From: Clostridium sp. Ade.TY
Lineage (GTDB): Bacteria; Bacillota; Clostridia; Clostridiales; Clostridiaceae
Length of the DNA stretch: 64,000 nucleotides
Assembly: GCF_000498355.1 (NCBI RefSeq)
Contig: NZ_AVSV01000003.1
Coordinates: 124,001 to 188,000 of the forward strand
Reading direction: 5' to 3'
Part shown: one piece after another, positions 55,385 through 63,962 of the stretch
Layout of the letters: every line of letters begins with the position of its first letter
Position numbering within the stretch: the first letter of the stretch is position 1
Program-made: the position numbers and the translations under genes
The notes under the pieces: generated by a model
Told to the model about the DNA's origin: nothing
Seen by the model: the letters and a program-made list of their open reading frames with translations, nothing else
Databases searched by the model: none

Positions 55385-55411
55385 AAGTAGCTTTGTAAAG
55401 CTACTTTTTTA
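55385..55411 (+). terminator. Terminator
   Basis: AAGTAGCTTT-GT-AAAGCTACTT with a long T tract. Confidence 0.85.
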
Positions 55412-55474
55412 TTTTTAGCAAAATTAAACTAAAATCATATTAATAATATTATTAATAAATTTTAGGAGTAGTAT

Positions 55475-56425
55475 ATGAGAGTTGATACAAATTATAATAT
55501 TATAGATGTAATAGAAAGTAATATAACAAATATAAATTCAAAAGAAAGAGTAGTTCTTACAGGAAAACGTGAAACTAAAGATAGTAATTATGTTTATAAT
55601 TTAATGTTAGAAGTTTATAAAAAAGATGGAGATAAAATATTTAGTGAAAAGATTCCATTTAGTGGGTATAACTTAAATTTATCAGCATTTGACTTTAATG
55701 GTGATGGAAAAAATGAAATAGTAATCCGAGGTGGATTTGGTGGTTCTGGAGGATTTGAAATAATTAGTATATATAGTTATTTTGATGGAAAATTTAAAAA
55801 TATTTTTAATCAAGATATTTTTGGAGAAAAGTATAAGTTTGAAGCAAAGTATTTAGATAATTATAAAGTGTATGTAAAATCAATAGGAACAAATGAAGAA
55901 TTTATAATTGATATATCATTAAAAGAAAAAAATTATTTAGACAAAATATATAATAAAGTTGGAAAAGTAGATGGAACAAATAATATTGTAATTGATGCAA
56001 TAAGTTCTGCTTATCCAATTAAATCTATTTATAAAAATGCATATAGTTTAATTCTAAATCAAAGAATTATTGGTATATATAATGCTGATACATTAGGAGT
56101 AGTTCAAAGTTATGTTGATTTTGAAAATAATAACATTAAAATTATAAAAATTTGTATACTTATATTTGGCGAAGAAATAAATAAAGAAAATAAGGTTAGG
56201 GAAAATAAAGAAGAAGATTTAAGAAAATTATTCAATAAAGAAGATAATAAAGATAAAGATTATGAAATTTATATGTATTATTTAACTTTAGCACAATATA
56301 AAAGTTTAAGTTATAAAGAAGCATTTGAAACAATTACTAAAGCTTTAAAACAGAAGTGTTCTTATCCATCATCTAAAGAACTTAAAAAATTAAAAGATAA
56401 AATAAAAAGGCATATAAAAGAATAA
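55475..56425 (+). CDS. Hypothetical protein with a VCBS/FG-GAP-like calcium loop
   Basis: 316 residues, ATG behind TAGGAGTAGTA. No signal peptide. DFNGDGKNEIVIRGGFGGSGG (about 73-93) is a D-x-N-x-D-G calcium-binding loop typical of FG-GAP/VCBS repeats, here in a beta-rich N-terminal domain. The C-terminal 100 residues are charged and helical with TPR-like spacing (YEIYMYYLTLAQYKSLSYKEAFETI). Cytoplasmic location is implied. Family not recognised. Confidence 0.6.
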   Translation: MRVDTNYNIIDVIESNITNINSKERVVLTGKRETKDSNYVYNLMLEVYKKDGDKIFSEKIPFSGYNLNLSAFDFNGDGKNEIVIRGGFGGSGGFEIISIYSYFDGKFKNIFNQDIFGEKYKFEAKYLDNYKVYVKSIGTNEEFIIDISLKEKNYLDKIYNKVGKVDGTNNIVIDAISSAYPIKSIYKNAYSLILNQRIIGIYNADTLGVVQSYVDFENNNIKIIKICILIFGEEINKENKVRENKEEDLRKLFNKEDNKDKDYEIYMYYLTLAQYKSLSYKEAFETITKALKQKCSYPSSKELKKLKDKIKRHIKE

Positions 56426-56447
56426 AATTGTAAATTTTTTATAATGA

Positions 56448-56476
56448 TTGTTTAATATATATTAATAATGTATAAT
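56448..56476 (+). promoter_or_regulatory. Promoter of the cobalamin-riboswitch operon
   Basis: TTGTTT (56448-56453), 17 bp, TATAAT (56471-56476). Confidence 0.7.
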
Positions 56477-56494
56477 AAAAATAAATTGATAAAA

Positions 56495-56673
56495 TAAAGT
56501 AAGGTTCTAAAATAGTAGTATTTTAGATTAAAAGGGAAGTTGGGTTAAAATCCCACGCGGTCCCGCCGCTGTAATAGAGGAGTTTTTATAAGGTTTATAC
56601 CACTTGGAAATAAGTTTCCTGGGAAGGTTTTATAAAAATGTTGATACTTGAGCCAGAAGACCTGCCTACTTTA
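56495..56673 (+). promoter_or_regulatory. Cobalamin (B12) riboswitch
   Basis: Contains AAAGGGAAGTTGGGT, the B12-box region GCGGTCCCGCCGCTGTAA, CCACTTGGAAATAAG...CCTGGGAAGG and the closing GCCAGAAGACCTGCC, in the order of the class I cobalamin riboswitch. P1 is TAAAGTA with TACTTTA. It precedes cbiMNQO, so cobalt uptake would fall when B12 is sufficient. Confidence 0.95.
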
Positions 56674-56716
56674 ATAACATATAACTCTACGTGGATATAG
56701 AGGGGGTGTTTTAATT

Positions 56717-56767
56717 ATGAATAAATTATATATTAGTGATTTATTTAGCCTCTTAATGTCAAGTTAA
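56717..56767 (+). CDS. Candidate 16-codon leader peptide between riboswitch and cbiM
   Basis: ATG 56717 stands ten bases after GAGGGGG and encodes MNKLYISDLFSLLMSS. Its last codons form the 5' arm of the downstream terminator and its stop codon TAA (56765-56767) lies in the 3' arm. A translating ribosome would therefore open the hairpin. It could also be a chance frame. Not a known peptide. Confidence 0.4.
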   Translation: MNKLYISDLFSLLMSS

Positions 56768-56778
56768 GAGGCTTTTTT
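56747..56778 (+). terminator. Terminator between riboswitch and cbiM
   Basis: AGCCTCTTAA (56747-56756) and TTAAGAGGCT (56764-56773) with T6; probably the expression platform. Confidence 0.88.
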
Positions 56779-56856
56779 ACGTCTAAAATAGTTAAATTTA
56801 TAACTAAATAGTAGAGTGTTATAAAAATTATAATTTATTATGAGGAGTAGATAATT

Positions 56857-57600
56857 ATGTCAAAAAGAATGCAACTTTTTATAGGAGTTTTATTAATGAT
56901 GTTATGCATACCAACAAAAGCATCGGCTATGCACATTATGGAAGGATTTCTTGAACCAAAATGGTGTATAGCTTGGGGGGCTTTTACAATTCCATTTGTT
57001 GTTTTTGGAATATTTTCAATTAAAAATACAATAAAAGAAAATCCACGTCTTAAGTTATTACTTGCAATGGCTGGAGCTTTCGCATTTGTTCTTTCAGCAC
57101 TTAAAATTCCATCAGTTACAGGTAGTTGTTCACATCCAACAGGAGTAGGTCTTGGTGCTATACTTTTTGGACCAACAGCAATGGCGGTTTTAGGACTTAT
57201 CGTATTAGTATTTCAAGCTATACTTTTAGCACATGGTGGACTTACAACTCTTGGAGCTAATACATTTTCAATGGCAGTAGTTGGACCATTTGTATCATAT
57301 GGAATTTATAAATTAGTAAAGAAACTAAATGGACCAAGATGGCTTGCAATATTTTTAGCAGCAGCTATTGGTGATTTAGCAACATATGTGACAACATCAA
57401 TTCAATTAGGACTAGCCTTCCCATCAGATGTTGGAGGAATAATGGCTTCAATAACTAAATTTATGGGAATATTCGCAGTAACACAAATTCCTTTAGCAAT
57501 AAGTGAAGGTATATTAACAGTTGTAATATTTAATGCAATTGCAGCTTATGATAAGGAAGATTTAATAAGCCTTAATATATTATCAAAGGAGGGAATCTAA
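56857..57600 (+). CDS. cbiM: Cobalt ECF transporter S component
   Basis: 247 residues, ATG behind ATGAGGAGTAG. A signal peptide (about 1-24, ending SAMA-type cleavage) exposes MHIMEGFL as new N-terminus, whose Met-His bind cobalt in CbiM. About six helices follow, with [18 protein letters not shown], also typical. It binds Co(II) and hands it to the CbiQO energising module for B12 synthesis. The stop overlaps cbiN by one base. Confidence 0.96.
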   Translation: MSKRMQLFIGVLLMMLCIPTKASAMHIMEGFLEPKWCIAWGAFTIPFVVFGIFSIKNTIKENPRLKLLLAMAGAFAFVLSALKIPSVTGSCSHPTGVGLGAILFGPTAMAVLGLIVLVFQAILLAHGGLTTLGANTFSMAVVGPFVSYGIYKLVKKLNGPRWLAIFLAAAIGDLATYVTTSIQLGLAFPSDVGGIMASITKFMGIFAVTQIPLAISEGILTVVIFNAIAAYDKEDLISLNILSKEGI

Positions 57601-57911
57601 TGGCAAACAAACAAAAAAGTAAATTAAGAATAAATATAATACTTATATTAATTGTTATAGCCTTGGCTATAATACCATTTTTCATAGCTAAAGATGGAGA
57701 ATTTGGTGGATCAGATGATGCAGCAGAACAAGCAATAACTCAAATAGATAAGGATTATGAGCCATGGTTTTCTCCAATATTTGAACCTAAAAGTGGAGAA
57801 GTTGAAAGCCTTTTATTTGCACTTCAAGCAGCAATTGGAGCAGGAGTTATAGGGTTTGGATTAGGATATTTTAAAGGACGTAAAACAAAAGAAAGTTCTG
57901 ATAACAAATGA
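57600..57911 (+). CDS. cbiN: Cobalt ECF transporter accessory subunit
   Basis: 103 residues, ATG overlaps the cbiM stop (TAATG). Two membrane helices (about 11-27 and 74-92) flank an external loop with DDAAEQAITQIDKDYEPWF, the conserved CbiN segment that helps CbiM load cobalt. Ends four bases into cbiQ. Confidence 0.94.
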   Translation: MANKQKSKLRINIILILIVIALAIIPFFIAKDGEFGGSDDAAEQAITQIDKDYEPWFSPIFEPKSGEVESLLFALQAAIGAGVIGFGLGYFKGRKTKESSDNK

Positions 57912-58675
57912 TAAATATAGATAAATATGCGTATTCATCAAAACTTAAAATGATAAATCCAATGGAAAAATTTATATTTTCCATTGTAACTTTAATTGTA
58001 TGTCTTTCAGTTAATAATATAGTTGATTCAATTATAGTAATTGGTGTTATGGGAATTATAACGGTTTTTGTAGGAAAGACTCCTTTAAGGTTATTCTTAA
58101 AGTTATTAACTATTCCTCTTACATTTTTAATTATCGGAATTTTAACTATAACAATAAATTATTCTATTAATCCAGATAATTTTATAATATCAATTAATAT
58201 ATTTGGAGGATTTATTGGAGTATCAAAGTTAGGTATTTATAAAGCATTAGTTTTATTTTTAAAAGTTTTAGCATCAGTTTGTTGCTTATACTTTTTATCG
58301 CTTAGCACTCCAATGGTTGATATATTAGCAGTGCTTGAAAAATTAAAAGTTCCAAGTATAATGATTGAAATGATGAGTCTTATTTATAGGTTTATATTTA
58401 TACTTTTAGAAACAGTAGATACTATGTTTATAGCGCAAAATTCAAGGCTTGGATATAGTAATATAAAATCATCATATAAATCTCTTGGAGCTCTTATATC
58501 AAGTTTATTTATAAGGTCATTTAAAAGGGCTAATGATATGTATACTTCTTTAGAATCAAGAGGATATGATGGAGAATTAAATGTTATTTTAGATGAGTAT
58601 ACAAATGATAAAACAATTTACATAATAACAATTTTATTAAATTTATTATTATTAACTATTAAAGTATTAATGTAA
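57908..58675 (+). CDS. cbiQ: Cobalt ECF transporter T component
   Basis: 255 residues, start overlaps cbiN (ATGA). INIDKYAYSSKL at the N-terminus, about five helices and the two cytoplasmic coupling motifs near RSFKRANDMYTSLESRGYDG (the ARG-type motif is ESRG) connect to the ATPase. Transmembrane energy-coupling subunit. Confidence 0.94.
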   Translation: MINIDKYAYSSKLKMINPMEKFIFSIVTLIVCLSVNNIVDSIIVIGVMGIITVFVGKTPLRLFLKLLTIPLTFLIIGILTITINYSINPDNFIISINIFGGFIGVSKLGIYKALVLFLKVLASVCCLYFLSLSTPMVDILAVLEKLKVPSIMIEMMSLIYRFIFILLETVDTMFIAQNSRLGYSNIKSSYKSLGALISSLFIRSFKRANDMYTSLESRGYDGELNVILDEYTNDKTIYIITILLNLLLLTIKVLM

Positions 58676-58701
58676 ATACAGAGAAGAAGGGAAGAAACTA
58701 A

Positions 58702-59553
58702 ATGAGTGAAAATATATTAAAAATAGAAGAACTTCACTACAAATATCCAGATGGAACCTGTGCATTAAACGGAATAAATATGTATATAAAAAGAGGTGAA
58801 GTAACTGCAATATTAGGTGGAAATGGAGCAGGAAAATCAACATTATTTCACCATTTAAACGGAATAAATAAACCTTCTTCAGGTAAAATATATTTTAACG
58901 GAAAAGAATTTGACTATTCAAGAAAGGGATTAAAAAAATTAAGACAAGATGTAGGAATAGTTTTTCAAGACCCAGATAGTCAATTATTTTCAGCAAGTGT
59001 ATATCAAGATATATCATTTGGACCTATGAACATGAAGCTAAAAGAAGAAGAAATAAGAAAAAGAGTAGATTTTGCAATCAAGGAAACAAAGATTGAGCAT
59101 TTAAAGGATAAACCAACTCATGCATTAAGTTTCGGTCAAAAAAAGCGTGTTTCTATAGCTGGAATACTTGTTATGGAACCAAAGGTTTTAATATTAGATG
59201 AGCCAACAGCAGGGTTAGACCCAATGGGAGTAAGTGATATAATGAGCCTTTTAATGGATATGAAAAAAAAGCTAGATTTAACTATAATAATATCCACTCA
59301 TGATATAGATATAGTACCACTTTATTGTGATAAAGTATTTGTTATGGATAAAGGAAAAGTAATACTAGAAGGAACTCCAGATGAAGTATTTAGAGAAAAA
59401 GAAAAAATAAGAAAAATACATTTAAGACTTCCACGTGTTGCACATCTTATGGAAATATTAAAAGAAAAAGACGGATTTAATTTTAATAATATAGAAAGCA
59501 CAATAGGAAAGGCAAGAAAAGCATTTAACGTTTGGAAAAATAATTTTAAATAA
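58702..59553 (+). CDS. cbiO: Cobalt ECF transporter ATPase
   Basis: 283 residues, ATG behind AGAAGAAGGGAAG. ABC ATPase: Walker A GGNGAGKST, Q-loop VFQDPDSQLFS, signature LSFGQKKR, Walker B VLILDEPTAGLD, H-loop STHD. The F-QDPD-QLF form of the Q-loop is characteristic of ECF transporters. Last gene of the operon. Confidence 0.96.
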   Translation: MSENILKIEELHYKYPDGTCALNGINMYIKRGEVTAILGGNGAGKSTLFHHLNGINKPSSGKIYFNGKEFDYSRKGLKKLRQDVGIVFQDPDSQLFSASVYQDISFGPMNMKLKEEEIRKRVDFAIKETKIEHLKDKPTHALSFGQKKRVSIAGILVMEPKVLILDEPTAGLDPMGVSDIMSLLMDMKKKLDLTIIISTHDIDIVPLYCDKVFVMDKGKVILEGTPDEVFREKEKIRKIHLRLPRVAHLMEILKEKDGFNFNNIESTIGKARKAFNVWKNNFK

Positions 59554-59556
59554 TAT

Positions 59557-59594
59557 AAAAAGTAGGAGCTAAATTAATTTAGCTCCTACTTTTT
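59557..59594. terminator. Bidirectional terminator between cbiO and narK
   Basis: AAAAAGTAGGAGCTAAAT / ATTTAGCTCCTACTTTTT perfect arms. Confidence 0.9.
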
Positions 59595-59647
59595 GTTTAA
59601 TGGTTATTAATCTTTTAAGTTAATTTGTTTAGGGGTTATATATTTAA

Positions 59648-60949
59648 CTATGCAGTAACTTTCTTTTTTGAAAAAGCTTTAAACATAGCAATTATTAAAA
59701 TTGAAATTATAAATAGTCCTATAAATACAACGTATCCTCTTGAGAATCCACTTAAATCAACACCAGTTTTATCTATAAATGTTGCCATAACAGGAGGTAA
59801 TAAGAATCCACCGAAGGCTCCGATTCCACCTATCCATCCTGATGCACCACCCATAGCTTCTGGTACAGCATTTGGAACTATTTTAAATACAGCAGCATTT
59901 GTTACTCCCATACCTATTCCAAGAAGTACAACACCAATTACTGCAAGTGGTAAAGATCCTGCAAATGTCATAACTACTGAACCTAAAAGGCCTATTATTA
60001 AAGCTATGATTGCAATAATTTCTCCACCTTTTTTATCAGCTATTTTACCACCATATATTCTAACTAATGAAGTTAATATTGAATAGAAAGCAGTTAAAAA
60101 TCCAGCTACTTTAACATTTAATGAGAAATAAGTCATCCAGTAGTTTGGAAGCCAGCTAGTTAATGCTAGGAATCCACCAAATGTAGTAAAGTATATAAGA
60201 ACTAAAGCCCATGTTTTCCATGATTTAGCTGATATAATTAAGCTTTCACTTACTTTAGCTTTAGGGAATAATTCTTGTCCATGTTCTTTTGAAGCAATTT
60301 CTTTTGCCTCTTCTTTAGTTGCACCTTGGTCTAATAATTGGAAGTACCAAGCGTTTTGACCAATTTTTATGTAAATTAATGTACCAACAACTAAGAAAAT
60401 AAGCCATGCTAAGTATGATCCTGATAATCCTAAAAGAGGCATAGCAACGTTTGGTAATAAAAGAGCAAATATTCCAGGTGCTAAGTTACCAACACCGCCA
60501 TAAAGTCCTAAAGCAACACCCTGTTTATTTTGTGGGAACCAATAAGATGCTTGACTTATTCCTACAGAGAATGTTGCAATACCACAACCTGAAAGCGTAC
60601 CAAGTGCAAATAGTAACCAATAATAATTACTTAAATTTTCTTGGAAAAATGCCATTACTATGTAAAGTCCTGTCATACCAACAATTGATAAAATAAGTAA
60701 AACAATAAATGGTTTTCTTCCACCTGTTGTATCAACCCAAGCCGCAAATGGAATTCTAAGTAATGAACCTGAAAGGGATGGTGCAGATACAAGTAGTGCT
60801 AGTAACACTGGATTTAAATCTGTAAATACCTTTTTAAATATAGCAGCTGTTGGTCCATATAGAGAAACGGCAGCAAACCCTATAAAGAAACCAAGCGTAG
60901 CAGCAGCTAAACCAAGGTTTGAATTTCCTTTAACTGAATATTTTTTCAT
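59648..60949 (-). CDS. narK: NarK-family nitrate/nitrite transporter (MFS, NNP)
   Basis: 433 residues, ATG behind CGGAGGACTT. Twelve helices. The two Gly-rich nitrate signatures are GLYGGVGNLAPG (helix 5) and GASGWIGGIGAFGGFLLPP (helix 11); an Arg near SLLRIPFA (helix 2) and one in LVRIYGG (helix 8) occupy the substrate-binding positions. Nitrate uptake or nitrite exchange is the expected role. No nitrate reductase gene is in the window. A perfect CRP/FNR-type site lies 72 bp upstream. Confidence 0.85.
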   Translation of the reverse strand: MKKYSVKGNSNLGLAAATLGFFIGFAAVSLYGPTAAIFKKVFTDLNPVLLALLVSAPSLSGSLLRIPFAAWVDTTGGRKPFIVLLILSIVGMTGLYIVMAFFQENLSNYYWLLFALGTLSGCGIATFSVGISQASYWFPQNKQGVALGLYGGVGNLAPGIFALLLPNVAMPLLGLSGSYLAWLIFLVVGTLIYIKIGQNAWYFQLLDQGATKEEAKEIASKEHGQELFPKAKVSESLIISAKSWKTWALVLIYFTTFGGFLALTSWLPNYWMTYFSLNVKVAGFLTAFYSILTSLVRIYGGKIADKKGGEIIAIIALIIGLLGSVVMTFAGSLPLAVIGVVLLGIGMGVTNAAVFKIVPNAVPEAMGGASGWIGGIGAFGGFLLPPVMATFIDKTGVDLSGFSRGYVVFIGLFIISILIIAMFKAFSKKKVTA

Positions 60950-61020
60950 ATATAAGTCCTCCGTGTTTAATTAAACTTGTTAATTCTTTAACGAGTTTAT
61001 CATAAATTTAACAATAAAAC

Positions 61021-61036
61021 TGTGATGAATATCACA
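61021..61036 (-). promoter_or_regulatory. CRP/FNR-family operator upstream of narK
   Basis: TGTGATGAATATCACA is a perfect TGTGA-N6-TCACA palindrome. A TATGAT or TAAACT -10 box on the minus strand (60994-61004) would put the site near -37 to -41, the class II activator position. The regulator is not in this window. Confidence 0.65.
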
Positions 61037-61402
61037 CATTTAATTAAAAGTTATAAAATTATTAAATATGATTTATAAAATTTAAATAAAGAAATTATTT
61101 AAAAACAGATTAATAGGAAATATATTTTGTAGAATTAAATTATATGAGAAATTAAATTTATTTTATATTATATTCTAATATTGAAATATTATTTATGTTA
61201 ATAGAAGAGACAAAAATTAAAAGTATAAAAGTAATAAATATTAAATTATATAAAATAGTAAAAATATTTGAATAAAGTATAATTAATACTGTCAAGTATA
61301 TAAATGGTACAAATTTTATAATTCTATTATATATTATTAAATATAGTTCATATATATAGAAGGTTTTAATAAATATATGTATAATTTATAATAAATTATA
61401 CA
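61037..61402. other. Gene-free, extremely AT-rich spacer
   Basis: No frame with a ribosome binding site and no strong hairpin. It serves as the divergent region between narK and the patatin gene; no clear promoter pair could be picked by eye. Confidence 0.5.
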
Positions 61403-61420
61403 ATGAAAAAGGGGATTATC

Positions 61421-62311
61421 ATGAAGATAGGATTAGTTCTTTCAGGTGGAGGAGGAAAAGGAGCCTATGAACTTGGTGTGTGGAAAGCATTAAAAGATTT
61501 AGAATTAGATAAATATATAGATGTTTTTTCAGGCACATCAATAGGCGCTTTTAATGCAGTTTTATTTGCACAAGATGATGTGAATGCAGCAGACGCACTA
61601 TGGGAAGAAGTTACTATGGAAAAGCTTGTTCCTATAAGTAAATTTGATTTGTTAAAAAGAGGAATAGAGCTTACAATAGGTAGTAAGCATTTAAATTTGG
61701 CAAAGAAATACATGCTTCAAAAGATAGAAGAAGGCGGTGTTCCAAAAGATGGAGCACGTGAAATTATAAATGAATATTTGGATATTGGAAAAGTAAAAGA
61801 AAGAGGTAAAATATGTTATGCTGCATGTACAGAGCTTCCAGATTTTACTCCAAAATATTTTAAGCTAAATGACTATGATAATGAGACAGCAAAAGATATG
61901 ATTATAGCATCAGCATCACTTCCAATGATATATGATTGCACAGAAGTTTTAGGTGGAAAATTTATTGATGGAGGAGTAGCTGATAATACTCCTATACAAC
62001 CTGTTTATGGAGAAAATTGTGATATTATAATTGTCGTTTTATTATCAAAGGAAGCAAGAGTTGATAAATCTATTTATCCAAATGCTAAAATATTAGAACT
62101 TGTGCCAAGGAACTTAAGTGAAAGTACATTAAAAGGAACTTTGAATCTTGATATGGAAGCAAAGAGAATGCGAATAAAGGAAGGATATAAAGATACAATT
62201 GAACTTTTAGAGCCAATAATTTTTATGGCAAATTTAAAGAGAGAAAGAGAAGAACGTGAAAAGTATCCTAAATTATATAAGTTTTATAATTGGATAAAAA
62301 AAATTATATAG
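61421..62311 (+). CDS. Patatin-like phospholipase
   Basis: 296 residues from ATG 61421 behind AAAAGGGGATT; an ATG at 61403 precedes that site. Oxyanion loop SGGGGKGAYE (about 8-17), nucleophile Ser in SGTSIG and catalytic Asp in DGGVAD are all intact, so it should be an active Ser-Asp dyad lipid acyl hydrolase (RssA/YlbK type). No signal peptide; cytoplasmic or membrane-associated. Single gene. Confidence 0.9.
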   Translation: MKIGLVLSGGGGKGAYELGVWKALKDLELDKYIDVFSGTSIGAFNAVLFAQDDVNAADALWEEVTMEKLVPISKFDLLKRGIELTIGSKHLNLAKKYMLQKIEEGGVPKDGAREIINEYLDIGKVKERGKICYAACTELPDFTPKYFKLNDYDNETAKDMIIASASLPMIYDCTEVLGGKFIDGGVADNTPIQPVYGENCDIIIVVLLSKEARVDKSIYPNAKILELVPRNLSESTLKGTLNLDMEAKRMRIKEGYKDTIELLEPIIFMANLKREREEREKYPKLYKFYNWIKKII

Positions 62312-62317
62312 TCAAAT

Positions 62318-62357
62318 AAAAAAGGTTTGTATAGTTTAAACTGTACAAACCTTTTTA
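62318..62357. terminator. Bidirectional terminator
   Basis: AAAAGGTTTGTATAGTTT and AAACTGTACAAACCTTTT form a nearly perfect stem. It covers the stop codon of the minus-strand gene ending at 62355. Confidence 0.82.
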
Positions 62358-62939
62358 AAATCCTTCAGCACCTCCACCACCTAGTAATGCTTCGATTACT
62401 TCATCAATATTTGCTGCATTTTCTAATATTTCATCACGTAATTTAATTCTAATCTCAGTAGAAAGAATAGTTGGGATATAACTAATAGCAATTTGTCTAA
62501 AAAAATCTGAGTTTAATGCTGTATCTGGATATAATTTTTCATCTAATTGTCTTTCTTCATATCTTAAAAAAGCTGCCTTTGCAAATAGTATTAAACTCAA
62601 TATAAGTAGATTTTGACCTACTTCAATAATAGAATCTACATCGGGTATATTTTCAACGTTAATATTATTTAATTGATCTACAATTATACTTCTACCAATT
62701 ATATTTGCATTAAAAAAATATAAACCTGAGGTGATTGAAATTAATGTTGCTACTATTTCTATATCAAGTATATGCAAGTCTGTTTCAAGAAAAAAAGGGT
62801 CATTTTGACTTGTTGCTGGGCTTGTATTGGAACTTTGATTAGTACTGTTATTATTTTGGTTTAGACCATTAGTAGTACTGTTAGTAGTTTTACTTGAAGT
62901 TTTTTTACTAAATTTTTTAGAAAACTTTTTTTTTGACAT
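62355..62939 (-). CDS. Hypothetical membrane protein A (paralog of the next gene)
   Basis: 194 residues. No strong ribosome binding site is evident before the ATG (TAAGGTAATTTAA). Residues 1-50 are Lys/Ser then Asn/Thr/Ser/Gln rich and probably disordered. Two hydrophobic helices (about 60-78 and 108-122) are followed by a helical region with RYEERQLDEKLYPD and a Gly-rich end GGGGAEGF. I do not recognise the family. The order of segments matches the 149-residue protein encoded just upstream (see findings). Confidence 0.6.
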   Translation of the reverse strand: MSKKKFSKKFSKKTSSKTTNSTTNGLNQNNNSTNQSSNTSPATSQNDPFFLETDLHILDIEIVATLISITSGLYFFNANIIGRSIIVDQLNNINVENIPDVDSIIEVGQNLLILSLILFAKAAFLRYEERQLDEKLYPDTALNSDFFRQIAISYIPTILSTEIRIKLRDEILENAANIDEVIEALLGGGGAEGF

Positions 62940-63002
62940 TTAAATTACCTTAATAAAAGTATTTTTATAACAATATATGAAAAGATAAAAATAAATATAC
63001 GT

Positions 63003-63452
63003 TTAGACAAATCCAAGAGCGTTTATGTCTGTTAAATAAAGTTCATTTAAAACTATGACTCTTTCTATGTTTGCAATTATACTTAAAGCATAGGCATTAG
63101 CTAGACGTTTATAAGGAGAAGTTTTAGTATCTGATATAGTAAAATTATTTTCAAAATTCTTTTCATTAAATCTACCAATTGCAACAGTCCATAATACTAT
63201 AAGTCCCATTACTACAATGGTTTCTCCTATAAATAATATCAAGTAAGGACTTATTGTTTCTTCATCTTCATCACTTAAAATTTTTGTTATATCTGTGTTT
63301 GAAGCATATATAAAATATGCATATCCAATAATCAATAAAGTAGCACCAAGTTTTTCACGTTCAGCAAGACTAAGTTCTAAACTTTTAATAAATTCTTCTA
63401 TTTCTTCAGGAATTTCGGTGGAAGAATAATCTTCAAAATATTTATTATTCAT
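63003..63452 (-). CDS. Hypothetical membrane protein B
   Basis: 149 residues, ATG behind AGCAGGTGATT. An acidic N-terminus (EIPEEIEEFIKSLEL) is followed by a helix (ATLLIIGYAYFIYA, about 37-50), an acidic loop, a second helix (LILFIGETIVVMGLIVLW, about 72-90), then RFNEKNFENN and a helical tail. Spacing and several positions agree with protein A downstream, which suggests divergent paralogs. Family and role unknown. Confidence 0.6.
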   Translation of the reverse strand: MNNKYFEDYSSTEIPEEIEEFIKSLELSLAEREKLGATLLIIGYAYFIYASNTDITKILSDEDEETISPYLILFIGETIVVMGLIVLWTVAIGRFNEKNFENNFTISDTKTSPYKRLANAYALSIIANIERVIVLNELYLTDINALGFV

Positions 63453-63544
63453 AAAATAATCACCTGCTAAAATAATGAGATATTTTAATATATGAAAAAA
63501 TATTTTTATAGGTCCTTAAATAAAAATATAGATTTTTTTATATG

Positions 63545-63586
63545 AAAAAAGACCTAGTTTTTTTATAAAAACATAAGTCTTTTTTA
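63545..63586. terminator. Terminator downstream of the last small gene
   Basis: AAAAAAGAC...GTCTTTTTT with an inner AGTTTTTTT/AAAAACAT helix; works on the minus strand after the gene ending at 63592. Confidence 0.72.
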
Positions 63587-63591
63587 AAAGT

Positions 63592-63867
63592 TTAAAGTTC
63601 TTTTAATATTACTTGTTGCATTGACATTAAAGGTGGCCATTTTTCATCAGGTAATAAATAGTAAAAATTCATTCCTGGAGTAACATTTTTAACTCTTAAT
63701 TCATAAGTTTTAAAATTTATAAGAAGAATAGGATTTCCTTGTGAATCTTTTCCTATTACGCTACATATAGTACCTCTATCTGTATAATATTTTAAAAGGG
63801 CATCTAATAAGTCTTTCATGTTGTAATATACTGTATCAAGGTCTAGCAAGACTTTTCTATTAAACAT
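63592..63867 (-). CDS. Hypothetical small protein
   Basis: 91 residues, ATG behind AAGGAGATGATCT. It begins MFNRKVLLDLDTVYYNMKDL; GTICSVIGKDSQGNPILLINFKTYELRV (about 32-59) looks like a small beta sheet, and LLPDEKWPPLM near the end is unusual. No membrane helix, one Cys. Family not recognised. It is separated from protein B by its own terminator, so it is a separate transcript. Confidence 0.6.
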   Translation of the reverse strand: MFNRKVLLDLDTVYYNMKDLLDALLKYYTDRGTICSVIGKDSQGNPILLINFKTYELRVKNVTPGMNFYYLLPDEKWPPLMSMQQVILKEL

Positions 63868-63962
63868 ATTAGATCATCTCCTTATTTTAGTTTCTATTAT
63901 TTATTTTAGTCCTTATAATAATATTAATCAAATTAATTTAAAGTTTTGTATAATACTTTACC

